From: Flavobacteriales bacterium
GTDB lineage: Bacteria; Bacteroidota; Bacteroidia; Flavobacteriales_D; Sanyastnellaceae
DNA length: 64,000 nt
Assembly (NCBI GenBank): GCA_018402085.1
Contig: JAGYJM010000001.1
Coordinates: 92,562-156,561 of the forward strand
Reading direction: 5' to 3'
Both the position numbers and the translations under genes were made by a program. Under the pieces are notes generated by a model, which saw only the letters and a program-made list of their open reading frames with translations, searched no databases and had not been told where the DNA came from. Position 1 is the stretch's first letter, and every line of letters begins with the position of its first letter. Shown here one piece after another: positions 53,664-62,799 of this stretch.

Positions 53664-53671
53664 TATCTTTG
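53664..53671 (+). promoter_or_regulatory. Bacteroidota -7 box (TATCTTTG) of the GbsR-type regulator
   Basis: Perfect TAnnTTTG only four bases before the ATG at 53676; the mRNA would start at or inside the initiation codon region, so a leaderless or near-leaderless transcript is implied. Confidence 0.6.
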
Positions 53672-53675
53672 GGTC

Positions 53676-54188
53676 ATGAAACTCGAAGAAGCACGTTCGC
53701 AATTTATCAGCAGCTGGGGAGCCCTGGGCTCAAGCTGGGGGGTTAGTCGCACTATGGCACAGGTGCATGCCCTGTTAATGATCTCTGAACAACCATTGTC
53801 AGCTGACGAAGTGATGGAAGCCTTGAAAATCAGTCGGGGCAATGCCAATATGAACCTGCGTGCCCTCATTGACTGGGGCTTGGTCGAGAAGTTGAACCGC
53901 CTCGGTGAGCGGCGTGAATATTTTCAGGCAGAGAAAGACTTGTGGAAAGTCGCCACCCGCATTGCGAAAGAACGTCGAAAGCGAGAATTACAGCCGGTGT
54001 TATCGATTCTTGATCAGGTCAAGCAGATTGATGACGCTGAAAAATCACCTGAAGAAGCAGCGGCTTTTGTGCATCAAATGGACGAATTGCAGCAGTTTGC
54101 ACAACGAGTTGACCGACTCTTTGAACGTCTCGATAAGGCCGATGAGCATTGGTTTACAGGATTGGTGACAAGATTATTACGGAGATGA
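53676..54188 (+). CDS. GbsR/MarR-family transcriptional regulator
   Basis: 170 residues from ATG 53676 (MKLEEARSQFISSWGALGSSWG); an earlier in-frame ATG (53661) lies across the -7 box and is rejected. Winged helix with QVHALLMISEQPLSADEVMEALKISRGNANMNLRALIDWGLVEKL. GbsR-type proteins repress transporter or glycine betaine genes. The next gene overlaps by four bases (ATGA), so the regulator probably heads an operon with two small membrane proteins. Confidence 0.88.
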   Translation: MKLEEARSQFISSWGALGSSWGVSRTMAQVHALLMISEQPLSADEVMEALKISRGNANMNLRALIDWGLVEKLNRLGERREYFQAEKDLWKVATRIAKERRKRELQPVLSILDQVKQIDDAEKSPEEAAAFVHQMDELQQFAQRVDRLFERLDKADEHWFTGLVTRLLRR

Positions 54189-54565
54189 CAGCCGTGATGA
54201 GGGCCATATTGATCGGATATGTGCTGTTGCAGCTCGCACTGGCTTTTGTCACACTGATGCTATGGCCCACGTGGGACGCGCTCGCTCTGTCTCTGGGTAT
54301 CGCGTTGATGCAGGTGGTGACCTCCCTCTTTCTCTTGCCTTATGTGAAAAGGATGCCGAAGCTGAGCGCACGAATCGGTAAAGTCTACTATATCGGTCTC
54401 GTAGTTTTCGCCGCATTGCTGGCTGTAGGTTCGCTCCGATTGCCCGCCGCAGTCGGAAAGCTCATTCTCAACAGCCTTGTCGGGCTGTCAACTGCCCTGT
54501 TTGTGATGATGCTGGCCTGGTTGATGGCATTAGCGCTAACGAATACGAACACTGATGCCGGCTGA
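54185..54565 (+). CDS. Small membrane protein of unknown function
   Basis: About 126 residues from ATG 54185, which overlaps the regulator's TGA (ATGA); an internal ATG at 54197 is possible. Four transmembrane segments (AILIGYVLLQLALAFVTLMLW ... MVMMLAWLMALALT). No family recognised. It overlaps the next membrane gene by 11 bases; the three genes look like one unit. Confidence 0.7.
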   Translation: MTAVMRAILIGYVLLQLALAFVTLMLWPTWDALALSLGIALMQVVTSLFLLPYVKRMPKLSARIGKVYYIGLVVFAALLAVGSLRLPAAVGKLILNSLVGLSTALFVMMLAWLMALALTNTNTDAG

Positions 54566-54986
54566 ACGAACCGTAATCCGAAAAAAGCAAAGCCAACTAT
54601 TGACTTATGCTCAGGTTGCCACGCTTATGGCAGCACTCGTCCTGATCGTAAGTCCGGTCTGGAGTTTGATCCTGATGTTTTTACTCGGACTGTTTCAGGT
54701 GGCGCTTTCGCTGGTGCTGTTAACCCGGCGAAACAGAATGGCGCGCGGACTCAAACACCGCTTGCTGGCTTATCATCTGGGAGTGGTGGTGTACATACCC
54801 CTGTACATCGCAGTGATCAACAGGATGAGAACTTCGTCCGGTGACTTTTTCTGGATGTACAATAGCCTGGTGGTGCTCCCGGCGCTCACACTTTGTGTAC
54901 TTATGATCTGGATGACCCATGTTGGTGGAACAGAGAAATGGTCGGTACCCCCGCGTATTGAACGCTCTGAAATCCTAGACGCGTGA
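54555..54986 (+). CDS. Small membrane protein of unknown function
   Basis: 143 residues with four predicted transmembrane segments (LMAALVLIVSPVWSLILMFLLGLFQVALSLVLL). The size and topology echo the preceding gene, so they may be distant paralogues or a hetero-oligomer. A role in the GbsR-regulated unit is inferred only from position. Confidence 0.7.
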   Translation: MPAERTVIRKKQSQLLTYAQVATLMAALVLIVSPVWSLILMFLLGLFQVALSLVLLTRRNRMARGLKHRLLAYHLGVVVYIPLYIAVINRMRTSSGDFFWMYNSLVVLPALTLCVLMIWMTHVGGTEKWSVPPRIERSEILDA

Positions 54987-55025
54987 AAAAAATTTGCAAA
55001 AGAGATTTCAAAAAATTCTGAAAAA

Positions 55026-55976
55026 ATGAAAAGAACAGAAAACAAACCGAGTAAATTGGTTATCGCCGGGGGCAGTGGTTTCCTCGGAAAGGTGCTGCGC
55101 AGGGAGGTTGGTCGCTTTTTCGATGAGGTGGTCATACTCACACGCAACGTGCGCAAACCAGAGCATCCGAATGAGCATATTGTGACCTGGGATGCGAGAA
55201 CCGTGGGGCCGTGGACACGCTGCCTCGAAGGTGCAGACCTCCTCATTAACCTGACAGGCCGCAGTGTAAATTGTCGCTATACCCAGGAAAACCGCAGAGA
55301 GATACTCGATAGTCGGGTGCGGTCTACACTCGCGTTGGGCGCTGGTGTTATTGCAGCAGAAGACCCTCCCGAATGCTGGATCAATGCTTCATCTGCAACG
55401 ATTTACGAAGGCAGTCGAGACGAGCCGCAGACCGAAGACCGCGGACGAATCGGGAACGACTTCAGCATGGGAGTTTGCCAAAAGTGGGAAGCGGCATTCA
55501 ATGATATCCCCGTGCCGGGTACACGCAAGGTGATACTGCGTAATGGTCTCGTACTTGACAGCGAAGAAGGGGCCCTCGGAGAACTGCGCAGCCTCGTCAG
55601 AAAGGGCCTCGGTGGTGCCGCCGGAGACGGAACGCAGCGCATGAGCTGGGTGCACCGCAGCGACTTCACCGAAATGCTTTTGACCGCATGGAAAGACCGC
55701 TGGGAAGGAATATTTAATTGCACGGCACCTGAACACCCTACCAACGCGGCATTCATGAAGACACTGCGCCGCATCGAAGGCGCCCAAATCGGGATCGATG
55801 CGCCCGCCTGGCTCGTAAAGCTTGGCGCACAGCTTATGGGTACTGAGGCCGAGCTTGTGCTGAAAAGCCGGTTTGTCATGCCGAAGAAAGCCCTTGAAAG
55901 AGGCTTCCAATTCAAGTACCCAAATCTTGAGCAAGCACTCCAACACCTTGTAAGCGATGAGAAAGTGGTGGCATAG
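55026..55976 (+). CDS. TIGR01777-family NAD-dependent epimerase-like protein
   Basis: 316 residues. SDR-extended fold with SKLVIAGGSGFLGKVLRREV (GGSGFLG nucleotide binding) and DLLINLTGRSVNCRYT, WINASSATIYEGS; the C-terminal 60 residues match the DUF1731-type tail (AFMKTLRRIEGAQIGIDAPAWLVKLGAQLMGTEAELVLKSRFVMPKKALERGF). Widely conserved, possibly involved in cell-division-linked or sugar metabolism; the substrate is unknown. An A-rich 40-base gap separates it from the preceding membrane gene. Confidence 0.9.
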   Translation: MKRTENKPSKLVIAGGSGFLGKVLRREVGRFFDEVVILTRNVRKPEHPNEHIVTWDARTVGPWTRCLEGADLLINLTGRSVNCRYTQENRREILDSRVRSTLALGAGVIAAEDPPECWINASSATIYEGSRDEPQTEDRGRIGNDFSMGVCQKWEAAFNDIPVPGTRKVILRNGLVLDSEEGALGELRSLVRKGLGGAAGDGTQRMSWVHRSDFTEMLLTAWKDRWEGIFNCTAPEHPTNAAFMKTLRRIEGAQIGIDAPAWLVKLGAQLMGTEAELVLKSRFVMPKKALERGFQFKYPNLEQALQHLVSDEKVVA

Positions 55977-56165
55977 ATGGCAATGGAATCGACGGTTCAG
56001 AAGTGCAGCAAGGAGGAGCAGCTTTCTGCCAAATATCACCGGCTGGTTCTCTGCCTGACAGTGCTCTGCGAGGCATTTTGTAGCTTTGAAGCGTGATCGC
56101 TTATTTAAAAGAATTCTACTGAAACTCTGCACTTAACGAACTGTTTAATTATAAAATCACTTGAC

Positions 56166-56669
56166 ATGTTGACAAAGAAGATCCAGGACGCGCTTAACGA
56201 GCAGATATTAACTGAAGCGCAATCCTCACAATTTTATCTGAGCATGGCCTCATGGGCTGAAACGGAAGGCCTCAACGGCGTCGCTCGTTTCCTCTACCAG
56301 CACTCTGATGAAGAACGTATGCACATGCTGAAACTGGTGCGCTTCGTCAATGAACGCGGCGGAAAAGCAGTCATTCCGGAGCTCAAACAACCACCAAAAA
56401 AGTGGGAAAGTGTGCAATCAGTCTTCAAGGCACTCCTCGATCACGAAACCAATGTGACCGCTGAAATTAACAACGTGGTTGAAATTTGCCTCGATGAAAA
56501 AGATTATACCACCCATAACTTTATGCAGTGGTACGTGAGTGAACAAATCGAAGAAGAAGCACTCGCCCGAACCATTCTTGATAAGCTCAGCCTCATCGGA
56601 AATGACAAAGGCGGACTCTACCTCTTCGATCGTGACCTTGAAAGTTTGCACGGACAAGAATCCGAGTAA
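56166..56669 (+). CDS. Ferritin
   Basis: 167 residues, the usual length of prokaryotic ferritin. Four-helix bundle with ferroxidase ligands visible: ALNEQILTEAQSSQFYLSMA (Glu near 17), HSDEERMHMLKLVRF (Glu/His near 50), VVEICLDEKDYTTHNFMQWYVSEQIEEEALARTILDKL. It stores iron and guards against Fenton chemistry. A strong hairpin follows its stop. Confidence 0.94.
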   Translation: MLTKKIQDALNEQILTEAQSSQFYLSMASWAETEGLNGVARFLYQHSDEERMHMLKLVRFVNERGGKAVIPELKQPPKKWESVQSVFKALLDHETNVTAEINNVVEICLDEKDYTTHNFMQWYVSEQIEEEALARTILDKLSLIGNDKGGLYLFDRDLESLHGQESE

Positions 56670-56705
56670 CAGATTCTGTTCACACGACTTCGTGTAAAAT
56701 AGCTT

Positions 56706-56736
56706 GCAGCCCCGGTACACTTTGTATCGGGGCTGC
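56706..56736 (+). terminator. Hairpin terminator after ferritin
   Basis: A 14-bp stem (56706-56719 with 56723-56736) with one G-T pair closes a CTT loop. Only a short T-rich tail follows. It lies 37 bases after the ferritin stop. Confidence 0.75.
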
Positions 56737-56763
56737 TTACCTTTATTCCTTAAAGCAAAACCT

Positions 56764-57306
56764 TTGTCTGCCATCAGTTTGATTCCGTACGTCTTACTTT
56801 GCCTTGTGCTCGGTACCCCTGCACTGGATCAAACCGATCCGGAAGTGGCAGATGATGACGTGGTGGCCATGATCAAAGCCGCCTACCTCTATAAATTTTC
56901 AACCTCTTGCGACTGGCCTGATCAAATGAAAAAGGGCCCTTTCAGGGTGGGCGTGATCGGTGATGACGCCGTATTTCAAGAACTTAGCGATAAGTATGCT
57001 ACCAAGCCTGTCGGGGCTCAATTGTTTGAAGTTGCTTTTCTCGAAACAATGCCTGATGAAACGTTTTATCACCTGATTTACCTTTCTGCAAATGCAGGCG
57101 AAAAAGAATGGAAAGCGGCGCGAAAATACGCAGCCAATCAACCCATACTCGTGGTAGGTGAAGGCAATCAAGCCTTGTCTGCCGGTGCGGCCATCAGCTT
57201 TGTCACCGTCGGCAACGGAACAAAATATATCATCAACCCTGAATCCGCGCAAAAGCGCGGGATTTCACTGGGATCAACGATCATGCTATGGGCCGTGGAA
57301 AATTAA
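56764..57306 (+). CDS. YfiR-family (DUF4154) periplasmic protein
   Basis: 180 residues from the TTG at 56764, chosen because it opens a signal peptide (SAISLIPYVLLCLVLGTPAL); ATG is not found in the right place and the upstream extension runs into the terminator hairpin. YfiR hallmarks: VVAMIKAAYLYKFSTSCDWPD, RVGVIGDD, VGEGNQALSAGAAISFV, and the C-terminal YIINPESAQKRGISLGSTIML. In Pseudomonas YfiR sits in the periplasm and holds down a diguanylate cyclase; here a SpoIIE-type phosphatase is two genes on. Its last bases overlap the next gene by 19. Confidence 0.85.
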   Translation: MSAISLIPYVLLCLVLGTPALDQTDPEVADDDVVAMIKAAYLYKFSTSCDWPDQMKKGPFRVGVIGDDAVFQELSDKYATKPVGAQLFEVAFLETMPDETFYHLIYLSANAGEKEWKAARKYAANQPILVVGEGNQALSAGAAISFVTVGNGTKYIINPESAQKRGISLGSTIMLWAVEN

Positions 57307-58211
57307 CTTACGCCATCATGCTCGCATGGGCCGCAGTCTGCCTCTCGTTCACTGCTACAGGGCAACATCTGCCTAAAACCCAGCGGGCGGTAGAACGCTT
57401 CGAGCAAGGTGATATCGCTGCGGCACGTGATGCCGTCATGGAGGCCCTGCAAGACAACAATGAACGAAAGCACCCTTACACATGGTTCGTGAAAGGCTTT
57501 GTCTTTAAAGAGATCTTCAAAGAGATTGAAAAAGGCAACCCCTTCTCCGAAAACCGGGAGGTTGCTGTACAGGCCATCCGGAAATCCATCGCACTAGATA
57601 CCGACAGTACCTACTGGAATAACAACCAAAAAGCCCTTCAATACCTCGCCTTGTCTTACTACAATGACGCCGTGCGCTTCACTCGGGCACTGACCAGAGA
57701 GAATTTTCATGAACCCGAGGTGGCGTTTGACCAGTACAAAGAACTCTACGCCATTGCTGAGCCTGCGCATGACTTTACCGCTCAGTCAGTTGAATTCTAC
57801 AAGAATATGGCCCGTGCCTGCCGGCTACTCTACGAAAATGGCGATACCGGAGCGGTACTATACTTTGATAAAATGGTAGAGTACTACAAAAAGGCACTCG
57901 CCCTCCTACCTGACGACTTCCAGGCCAACTACAATCTCTCAGTGAACTACTACAACCAAGGCGTTGACCGAATACGGCGCATCGATCACACCACGGAGAT
58001 CTTCGAACTGATGGCCATACAGGATGAATGCATCGCGCTCTTCAGAAAGGCGCTGCCCTTCATGCTCAAAGCTCATGAAACAGACCCTGAACACCAAAAC
58101 ACGCTGAAAGGCCTTATGGCCATCTACAAAAGCCTCAGTGAAGACGAGCGCGCTACGGCCTACCGTGAAGAACTTGAAGCATTGATCAAAAACAAAACCT
58201 CACGCGATTAA
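57288..58211 (+). CDS. TPR-like exported protein
   Basis: 307 residues, starting within the YfiR gene's 3' end. A signal peptide (GRGKLTYAIMLAWAAVCLSFTATG) is followed by helical repeat units (KTQRAVERFEQGDIAAARDAVMEAL; YYKKALALLPDDFQANYNLSVNYYNQGVD; LFRKALPFMLKAHETDPEHQNTLKGL) that look like TPR hairpins for protein contacts. Placed between YfiR-like and SpoIIE-phosphatase genes, it may relay a periplasmic signal. Confidence 0.82.
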   Translation: MGRGKLTYAIMLAWAAVCLSFTATGQHLPKTQRAVERFEQGDIAAARDAVMEALQDNNERKHPYTWFVKGFVFKEIFKEIEKGNPFSENREVAVQAIRKSIALDTDSTYWNNNQKALQYLALSYYNDAVRFTRALTRENFHEPEVAFDQYKELYAIAEPAHDFTAQSVEFYKNMARACRLLYENGDTGAVLYFDKMVEYYKKALALLPDDFQANYNLSVNYYNQGVDRIRRIDHTTEIFELMAIQDECIALFRKALPFMLKAHETDPEHQNTLKGLMAIYKSLSEDERATAYREELEALIKNKTSRD

Positions 58212-58220
58212 GCCGTTCAA

Positions 58221-60005
58221 ATGCGCATCCGTTTCACTATATCCTGGAAAATCGGCGTAGGCTTCGGAATATTCGTTGTGGTAACCGGCATCTTGTTTTT
58301 CCTGACCAACGGTACGCTTTCAGAATTTCGGAAAATCAATGACCGGATTGACCAGGAACTGGCACCGGGGCTGGAAGAACTCGAAACGCTTTCGCGGGAA
58401 ATTGGCTACAGCAGAACATTGCTCCGCCACTGGGCTACGGTGCAGTCACGAGAAGACAACCTCGAGAAAACGGAGCTCAAAGCCCTGCTCGATGTGCAAA
58501 TCCCTCAGCGCCTGGCAGGAATTGAGTCGCTCTCAAAAGAATGGCCCGAATCCGATAAAGCCCGACTCGATAGCCTTAGTCATGCAATTGACCAGCTTTT
58601 TATCGTCTACGCTGAAGTCATGCACCTCCTGCCTGACTTCGAAAGCTACGATGACCCCTTCTCACGCATGAAGGTCGACTACATGATGCTCCCTGGTGAA
58701 GGGTTTGAGCGAACAGGCGTCACCGTTGACCGACTTACGAGCGCACTCATTACCTCATTGCGAAGACGCCTCGCAAATGCCACAGGTGAAATGAACGCAC
58801 TGAGCGACAGGCTGCGCTTCCTTGCAGGTAACATTTCCGTTTTCGTGCTGGTGTTCGGAGTCATCATTGCCATTACTGTGTCGCGCTCTATCGTGCGCCC
58901 GGTAAGCGAATTGAAGCGCACTCTGCTCTACCTCGGTAAAGGCATTTATCCGCGCAATACCGTCAAGGTAACTTCAGATGAAATAGGAGACATGGCCTTC
59001 GCTGTGAATCGGCTGGTAGACGGACTCAAGAAAACGCGTGAGTTCTCCGCTAAGGTGGGAGAAGGTAATTTTGACGCGCAGTACATGCCGCTTTCTGAAG
59101 ACGATGAACTCGGCTATGCTCTTTTGAAAATGCGCGATGACCTCGCAGCAAATGAACGACTACTCGAAAGAAAAGTCGAAGAACGTACCAATGAGGTTGT
59201 GCAGCAGAAAGAAGAAATTGAACGACAAAAAGAACGGGTCACGGAACTCTACAAAGACCTGACAGACTCCATCAACTACGCCAAAAGACTTCAGCAAACC
59301 ATCTTGCCCCCCCGGGAGGCCATTCTTGAAATGTTCCCGGAATCGTTCGTGTTGTATAGACCCAGAGATATTGTTTCTGGTGATTTTTATTGGTTCAAGA
59401 CAGCCGGTAAGAAAAAAATGTTCGCTGCTGTAGATTGCACCGGACACGGCGTGCCCGGGGCCTTCATGAGCCTCGTGGGGCACAATGTGCTGAATCAGGT
59501 AACCAAGGTGTTTACACACCCTGACCATATCCTCAATAACCTCAATCGCCTGGCTGAAGAAGCTTTGCGATCTGAAATTGACGGACAAATTCAGCTCAGT
59601 GATGGTATGGATCTCGCCCTCGTGGTGATTGACACCGATACCCTGAAAATGGAGTACGCAGGTGCCTACAATCCTATCTACATCATTCGACGCAACGAAC
59701 TTTTTCAGTTAGCGCCTGATAAATTCAGTATTGGTTCGTTTCAGCACGGAGAAAAAACGTACACCAAAAAAGAGTTTCAGCTCGAATCAGGAGACACCAT
59801 CTATGCATTCTCTGATGGTTTCGTCGACCAGTTCGGAGGACCAAAAAACAAGAAGTTTCTCAAAAAGCACTTCCGCGAATTGCTCATGGAGATCTCACCG
59901 CTGCCAATGGATCAACAGCAGCTAAAGCTCAACGAAACCCTCATCACCTGGAAGAAAAACCTCGACCAGGTAGATGATATTCTCGTCATCGGAGTGCGCG
60001 TCTGA
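58221..60005 (+). CDS. Membrane-bound HAMP/SpoIIE-type protein phosphatase
   Basis: 594 residues. Transmembrane helix 1 (residues 10-30), an extracytoplasmic sensor part (about 35-195), a second helix (about 200-222, FLAGNISVFVLVFGVIIAITVSR), a HAMP domain (SIVRPVSELKRTLLYLGKGIYPRNTV), a coiled coil (about 315-350), then a SpoIIE/PP2C phosphatase with RPRDIVSGDFYWF, VDCTGHGVPGAFMSLVGHN, and SDGFVDQFGGPKN providing metal-binding Asp residues. Such proteins dephosphorylate anti-sigma antagonists or related targets in response to signals. Third gene of the YfiR-TPR-phosphatase operon. Confidence 0.92.
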   Translation: MRIRFTISWKIGVGFGIFVVVTGILFFLTNGTLSEFRKINDRIDQELAPGLEELETLSREIGYSRTLLRHWATVQSREDNLEKTELKALLDVQIPQRLAGIESLSKEWPESDKARLDSLSHAIDQLFIVYAEVMHLLPDFESYDDPFSRMKVDYMMLPGEGFERTGVTVDRLTSALITSLRRRLANATGEMNALSDRLRFLAGNISVFVLVFGVIIAITVSRSIVRPVSELKRTLLYLGKGIYPRNTVKVTSDEIGDMAFAVNRLVDGLKKTREFSAKVGEGNFDAQYMPLSEDDELGYALLKMRDDLAANERLLERKVEERTNEVVQQKEEIERQKERVTELYKDLTDSINYAKRLQQTILPPREAILEMFPESFVLYRPRDIVSGDFYWFKTAGKKKMFAAVDCTGHGVPGAFMSLVGHNVLNQVTKVFTHPDHILNNLNRLAEEALRSEIDGQIQLSDGMDLALVVIDTDTLKMEYAGAYNPIYIIRRNELFQLAPDKFSIGSFQHGEKTYTKKEFQLESGDTIYAFSDGFVDQFGGPKNKKFLKKHFRELLMEISPLPMDQQQLKLNETLITWKKNLDQVDDILVIGVRV

Positions 60006-60007
60006 CC

Positions 60008-60841
60008 TTAGCCGGCGAAGACCGAGCGGTTCATTACGTATGTGTCTTTCGGATTGATGCACATCACCGGAATATGTGCCTCGTTCGTAATCATCATTTG
60101 CTCATAACCGCCACCAATGATGCTGATCAAACTGTTTTCGTAGAAGTTCATAATGGAGATCAGGTCAGCATCGATTTTTGCTGCATACGCAATTACAGCC
60201 TTGGCAAAACCATTTGATTTCGTCTCCGAAATCTCCACATCAAACTCAATCTCCCGCTCCGTCAGAAAATTCTTCGCATAAGCAATGTTCCGGTCGAGCT
60301 GGTTCTTCAGAAATTCGTCAGTCTCCCCCGGTGAAATCAGGTGCACCCGACCATTAAAGTACTTCGCCATATCGGCCACAAGCGCAAGCTTTTGCTTCGT
60401 CTCACGATGCAGGTCAAGCGGCACCACAATATCGTCATAGCCGGTCTCGCGAATACCGCGCTCTTGCACAATGATGAACGGTATGGTTGAATGCGTTACA
60501 ATGCGCAGCGCACGACTGCCGGTAATAAACTGCATCCCCCGAAGTCCGTGAGTACCCATAATGATCAACTGCACGCCCAGTTCTGAAGCCACTTCGTCAA
60601 TGTCTTCAAAGATACTGCCGATGCGTGTGATGGTTTTCACATCCGTATCGTAGTCTGCTTTTATCCGCTCCTTCAGCGCGTCAAGCTTCAGCCGTGCTTC
60701 TTCGAGTCCCTTCTTGTCGTTTACGACATGCAACACATGAATCTCTGATTGCGTGGCGCGCGCTACAGTTACGGCGTGATCAAGTGCGTTGTCGCCCACT
60801 TTAGTGAAATCCGTGGGTACCAGAATGCTTTTTTCGCTCAT
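60008..60841 (-). CDS. Tandem universal stress protein
   Basis: 277 residues: two UspA-like domains. Domain 1 (1-145) starts KSILVPTDFTKVGDNALDHAV and has the ATP-type GTHGLRGMQFITGSRALRIV signature. Domain 2 (about 145-277) opens DDIVVPLDLHRETKQKLAL and ends SIIGGGYEQMMITNEAHIPVMCI, where the usual G-S/T signature is altered. Cytoplasmic stress-related nucleotide binding is expected. It converges with the SpoIIE-phosphatase gene with two bases between their stops. Confidence 0.9.
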   Translation of the reverse strand: MSEKSILVPTDFTKVGDNALDHAVTVARATQSEIHVLHVVNDKKGLEEARLKLDALKERIKADYDTDVKTITRIGSIFEDIDEVASELGVQLIIMGTHGLRGMQFITGSRALRIVTHSTIPFIIVQERGIRETGYDDIVVPLDLHRETKQKLALVADMAKYFNGRVHLISPGETDEFLKNQLDRNIAYAKNFLTEREIEFDVEISETKSNGFAKAVIAYAAKIDADLISIMNFYENSLISIIGGGYEQMMITNEAHIPVMCINPKDTYVMNRSVFAG

Positions 60842-60920
60842 CGTATAAAGTGCTTCTTAGCTGAAATTCGGGCTGAATTTAGCAATATCATCGCGAATAT
60901 ATCTGCATCTGAAGGTTTTT

Positions 60921-60942
60921 TCGCCGCGAAAGCGGCGGATGT
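60921..60942 (+). repeat. Mini-hairpin of the stem-GAAA-stem-GGATG family
   Basis: CGCCGC-GAAA-GCGGCGGATG in the gap between the stress protein and CLC genes; identical core to 38703-38724. Confidence 0.7.
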
Positions 60943-61022
60943 GAAGCCGTCTTGCCATGTACGGGACATCCCCCGGGAACGCAGGTATATTCGGATAATC
61001 CAAATAGCTTTGCATTGACGGC

Positions 61023-62798
61023 ATGAAAGATCTGATTCTGAAAGCGCGAAACTACTTGCTGCAGTTACGCCGCAAACACGCCATCATCCTGATGAGTGTG
61101 GCGGTAGGTATATCTTCCGGCCTGATCGCGGTAGTGTTGAAAAACTCATCCTACGGTTTGCGACTGCTACTTACCGAAGGATTTGCGATTGACGGGGTCA
61201 ACTGGCTCTTTGCCATTTACCCGATAATGGGTATCGCTATTACCTGGCTCATCATCCGTAAGGTGCTTAAAGGCGTTCATCCGGGCCCGGGTATTCCTGT
61301 TACGCTGCATGCCATAAGCAAGCGAAAAGGCAGGCTCAAGAAGAAACAGATTTATGCATCTGTGCTGACAAGTGTTTTTACGGTCGGTTTTGGAGGCAGT
61401 GCCGGACTTGAGGCGCCGGCGGTGCAGTCGAGTGCTGCCGCAGGTTCTACATTAGCATCAGCGATGAAAATGCCCTATCAGACGCGCATTCTTATGATTG
61501 CATGTGCTGCTGCGGGTTCATTGGCGGCCATTTTTAAAGCACCGGTGGCCGCGATCATTTTCGCCGTTGAGGTTATCATGATCGATCTTACTACAGCAAG
61601 CCTCGTGCCCTTGCTGATGGCTTCTCTCTCAGCACTCCTTACCACCACATTGCTCATGGAAGAAGATCAGTTGCTCAGCATTGATATCGCCGAGCCCTTC
61701 ACGCTGCGTTACCTGCCGCTCTACATCCTGCTGGGGGTCATTTGTGGATTGAGCTCTGTTTACTTCAATCGCATTTACCTCAGCATTACACGAAAGATGC
61801 AAAGTTTCCGGAGCCTCTGGCTTCGCTTGTCGGTAGGCGGACTCGTTATGGGCGCAATGCTGCTGTTGTTTCCGCCGCTCTATGGTGAGGGTTACGACGT
61901 ACTCAATGCATACTTGCGGGATGACTTAAGGGAGGTAACGTTGAACTCTGTGTTTTATGAATTCTCAGTTGATTCTTGGGTGCTGATGGGCTTCCTTTTC
62001 GCATTGATGGTGCTTAAAGTTGTTGCTACAGGCATTACGCTCGGCGCCGGAGGCGTTGGAGGGATTTTCGCACCAACCTTATTCATGGGGGGTACCCTGG
62101 GCTACCTGTTTGCCAAAGTGCTCGATCGGGGGCAGCTGATCGCAGCCTTGCCCGTTGGCAACTTTGCATTGTTGGGTATGGCCGGATTGATGGCAGGGGT
62201 GCTCCATGCCCCGCTGACCTCCATCTTTTTAATTGCCGAAATCAGTGGGGGGTATGACTTGTTCGTTCCCCTGATGTTGACCGCCGGAATTGCATACTAT
62301 ACCAGTAGGCTCTCCGGAAAGCACACCATCTATACCCGCGAACTTGCCGAACGAGGAGAGTTGATCACCCACAATAAAGATCAGGCGGTACTTACGCTAA
62401 TGAACCTGCGTGATGAGGTCGAAAGCAATTTTACCAAAGTGAAGCCAGAAGATACACTCCGAGACTTGGTCAGGGCCGTTAGCAGTAGCAAGAGAAACCT
62501 TTTTCCGGTGGTTGATCACGATGAAAAACTTCTGGGTATTGTCTTGCTCGATGACATACGTCCGATCATGTTCAATACAAACCTCTATGATGAAGTGAAG
62601 GTACATGAACTCATGACCCTGCCACCTGAAGTGATCCAGATGAATGATCGGATGGAACGTGTGGTGCGGAAATTTGATGAGTCAGGAGCATGGAACCTTC
62701 CTGTGGTGGATGACTCAGGAAAGTATCTTGGTTTCGTAAGTAAATCGCGGATGTTCTCAGCATACAGGGAGGTACTCATGCAGGTCACCTCTGAATAA
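61023..62798 (+). CDS. CLC-type chloride channel/transporter with CBS domains
   Basis: 591 residues. About 10-12 membrane helices with CLC filters: GFGGSAGLEAPAVQSSAA (Glu near residue 130) and GAGGVGGIFAPTLFMGGTLG (about 343-365), LLGMAGLMAGVLHAPLTSIFLIAEISG. Two cytoplasmic CBS domains follow (about 460-585: VKPEDTLRDLVRAV; MTLPPEVIQMNDRMERVVRKF). Moves chloride or exchanges chloride and protons; the CBS pair likely senses nucleotides. A terminator follows the stop. Confidence 0.93.
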   Translation: MKDLILKARNYLLQLRRKHAIILMSVAVGISSGLIAVVLKNSSYGLRLLLTEGFAIDGVNWLFAIYPIMGIAITWLIIRKVLKGVHPGPGIPVTLHAISKRKGRLKKKQIYASVLTSVFTVGFGGSAGLEAPAVQSSAAAGSTLASAMKMPYQTRILMIACAAAGSLAAIFKAPVAAIIFAVEVIMIDLTTASLVPLLMASLSALLTTTLLMEEDQLLSIDIAEPFTLRYLPLYILLGVICGLSSVYFNRIYLSITRKMQSFRSLWLRLSVGGLVMGAMLLLFPPLYGEGYDVLNAYLRDDLREVTLNSVFYEFSVDSWVLMGFLFALMVLKVVATGITLGAGGVGGIFAPTLFMGGTLGYLFAKVLDRGQLIAALPVGNFALLGMAGLMAGVLHAPLTSIFLIAEISGGYDLFVPLMLTAGIAYYTSRLSGKHTIYTRELAERGELITHNKDQAVLTLMNLRDEVESNFTKVKPEDTLRDLVRAVSSSKRNLFPVVDHDEKLLGIVLLDDIRPIMFNTNLYDEVKVHELMTLPPEVIQMNDRMERVVRKFDESGAWNLPVVDDSGKYLGFVSKSRMFSAYREVLMQVTSE

Positions 62799-62799
62799 A

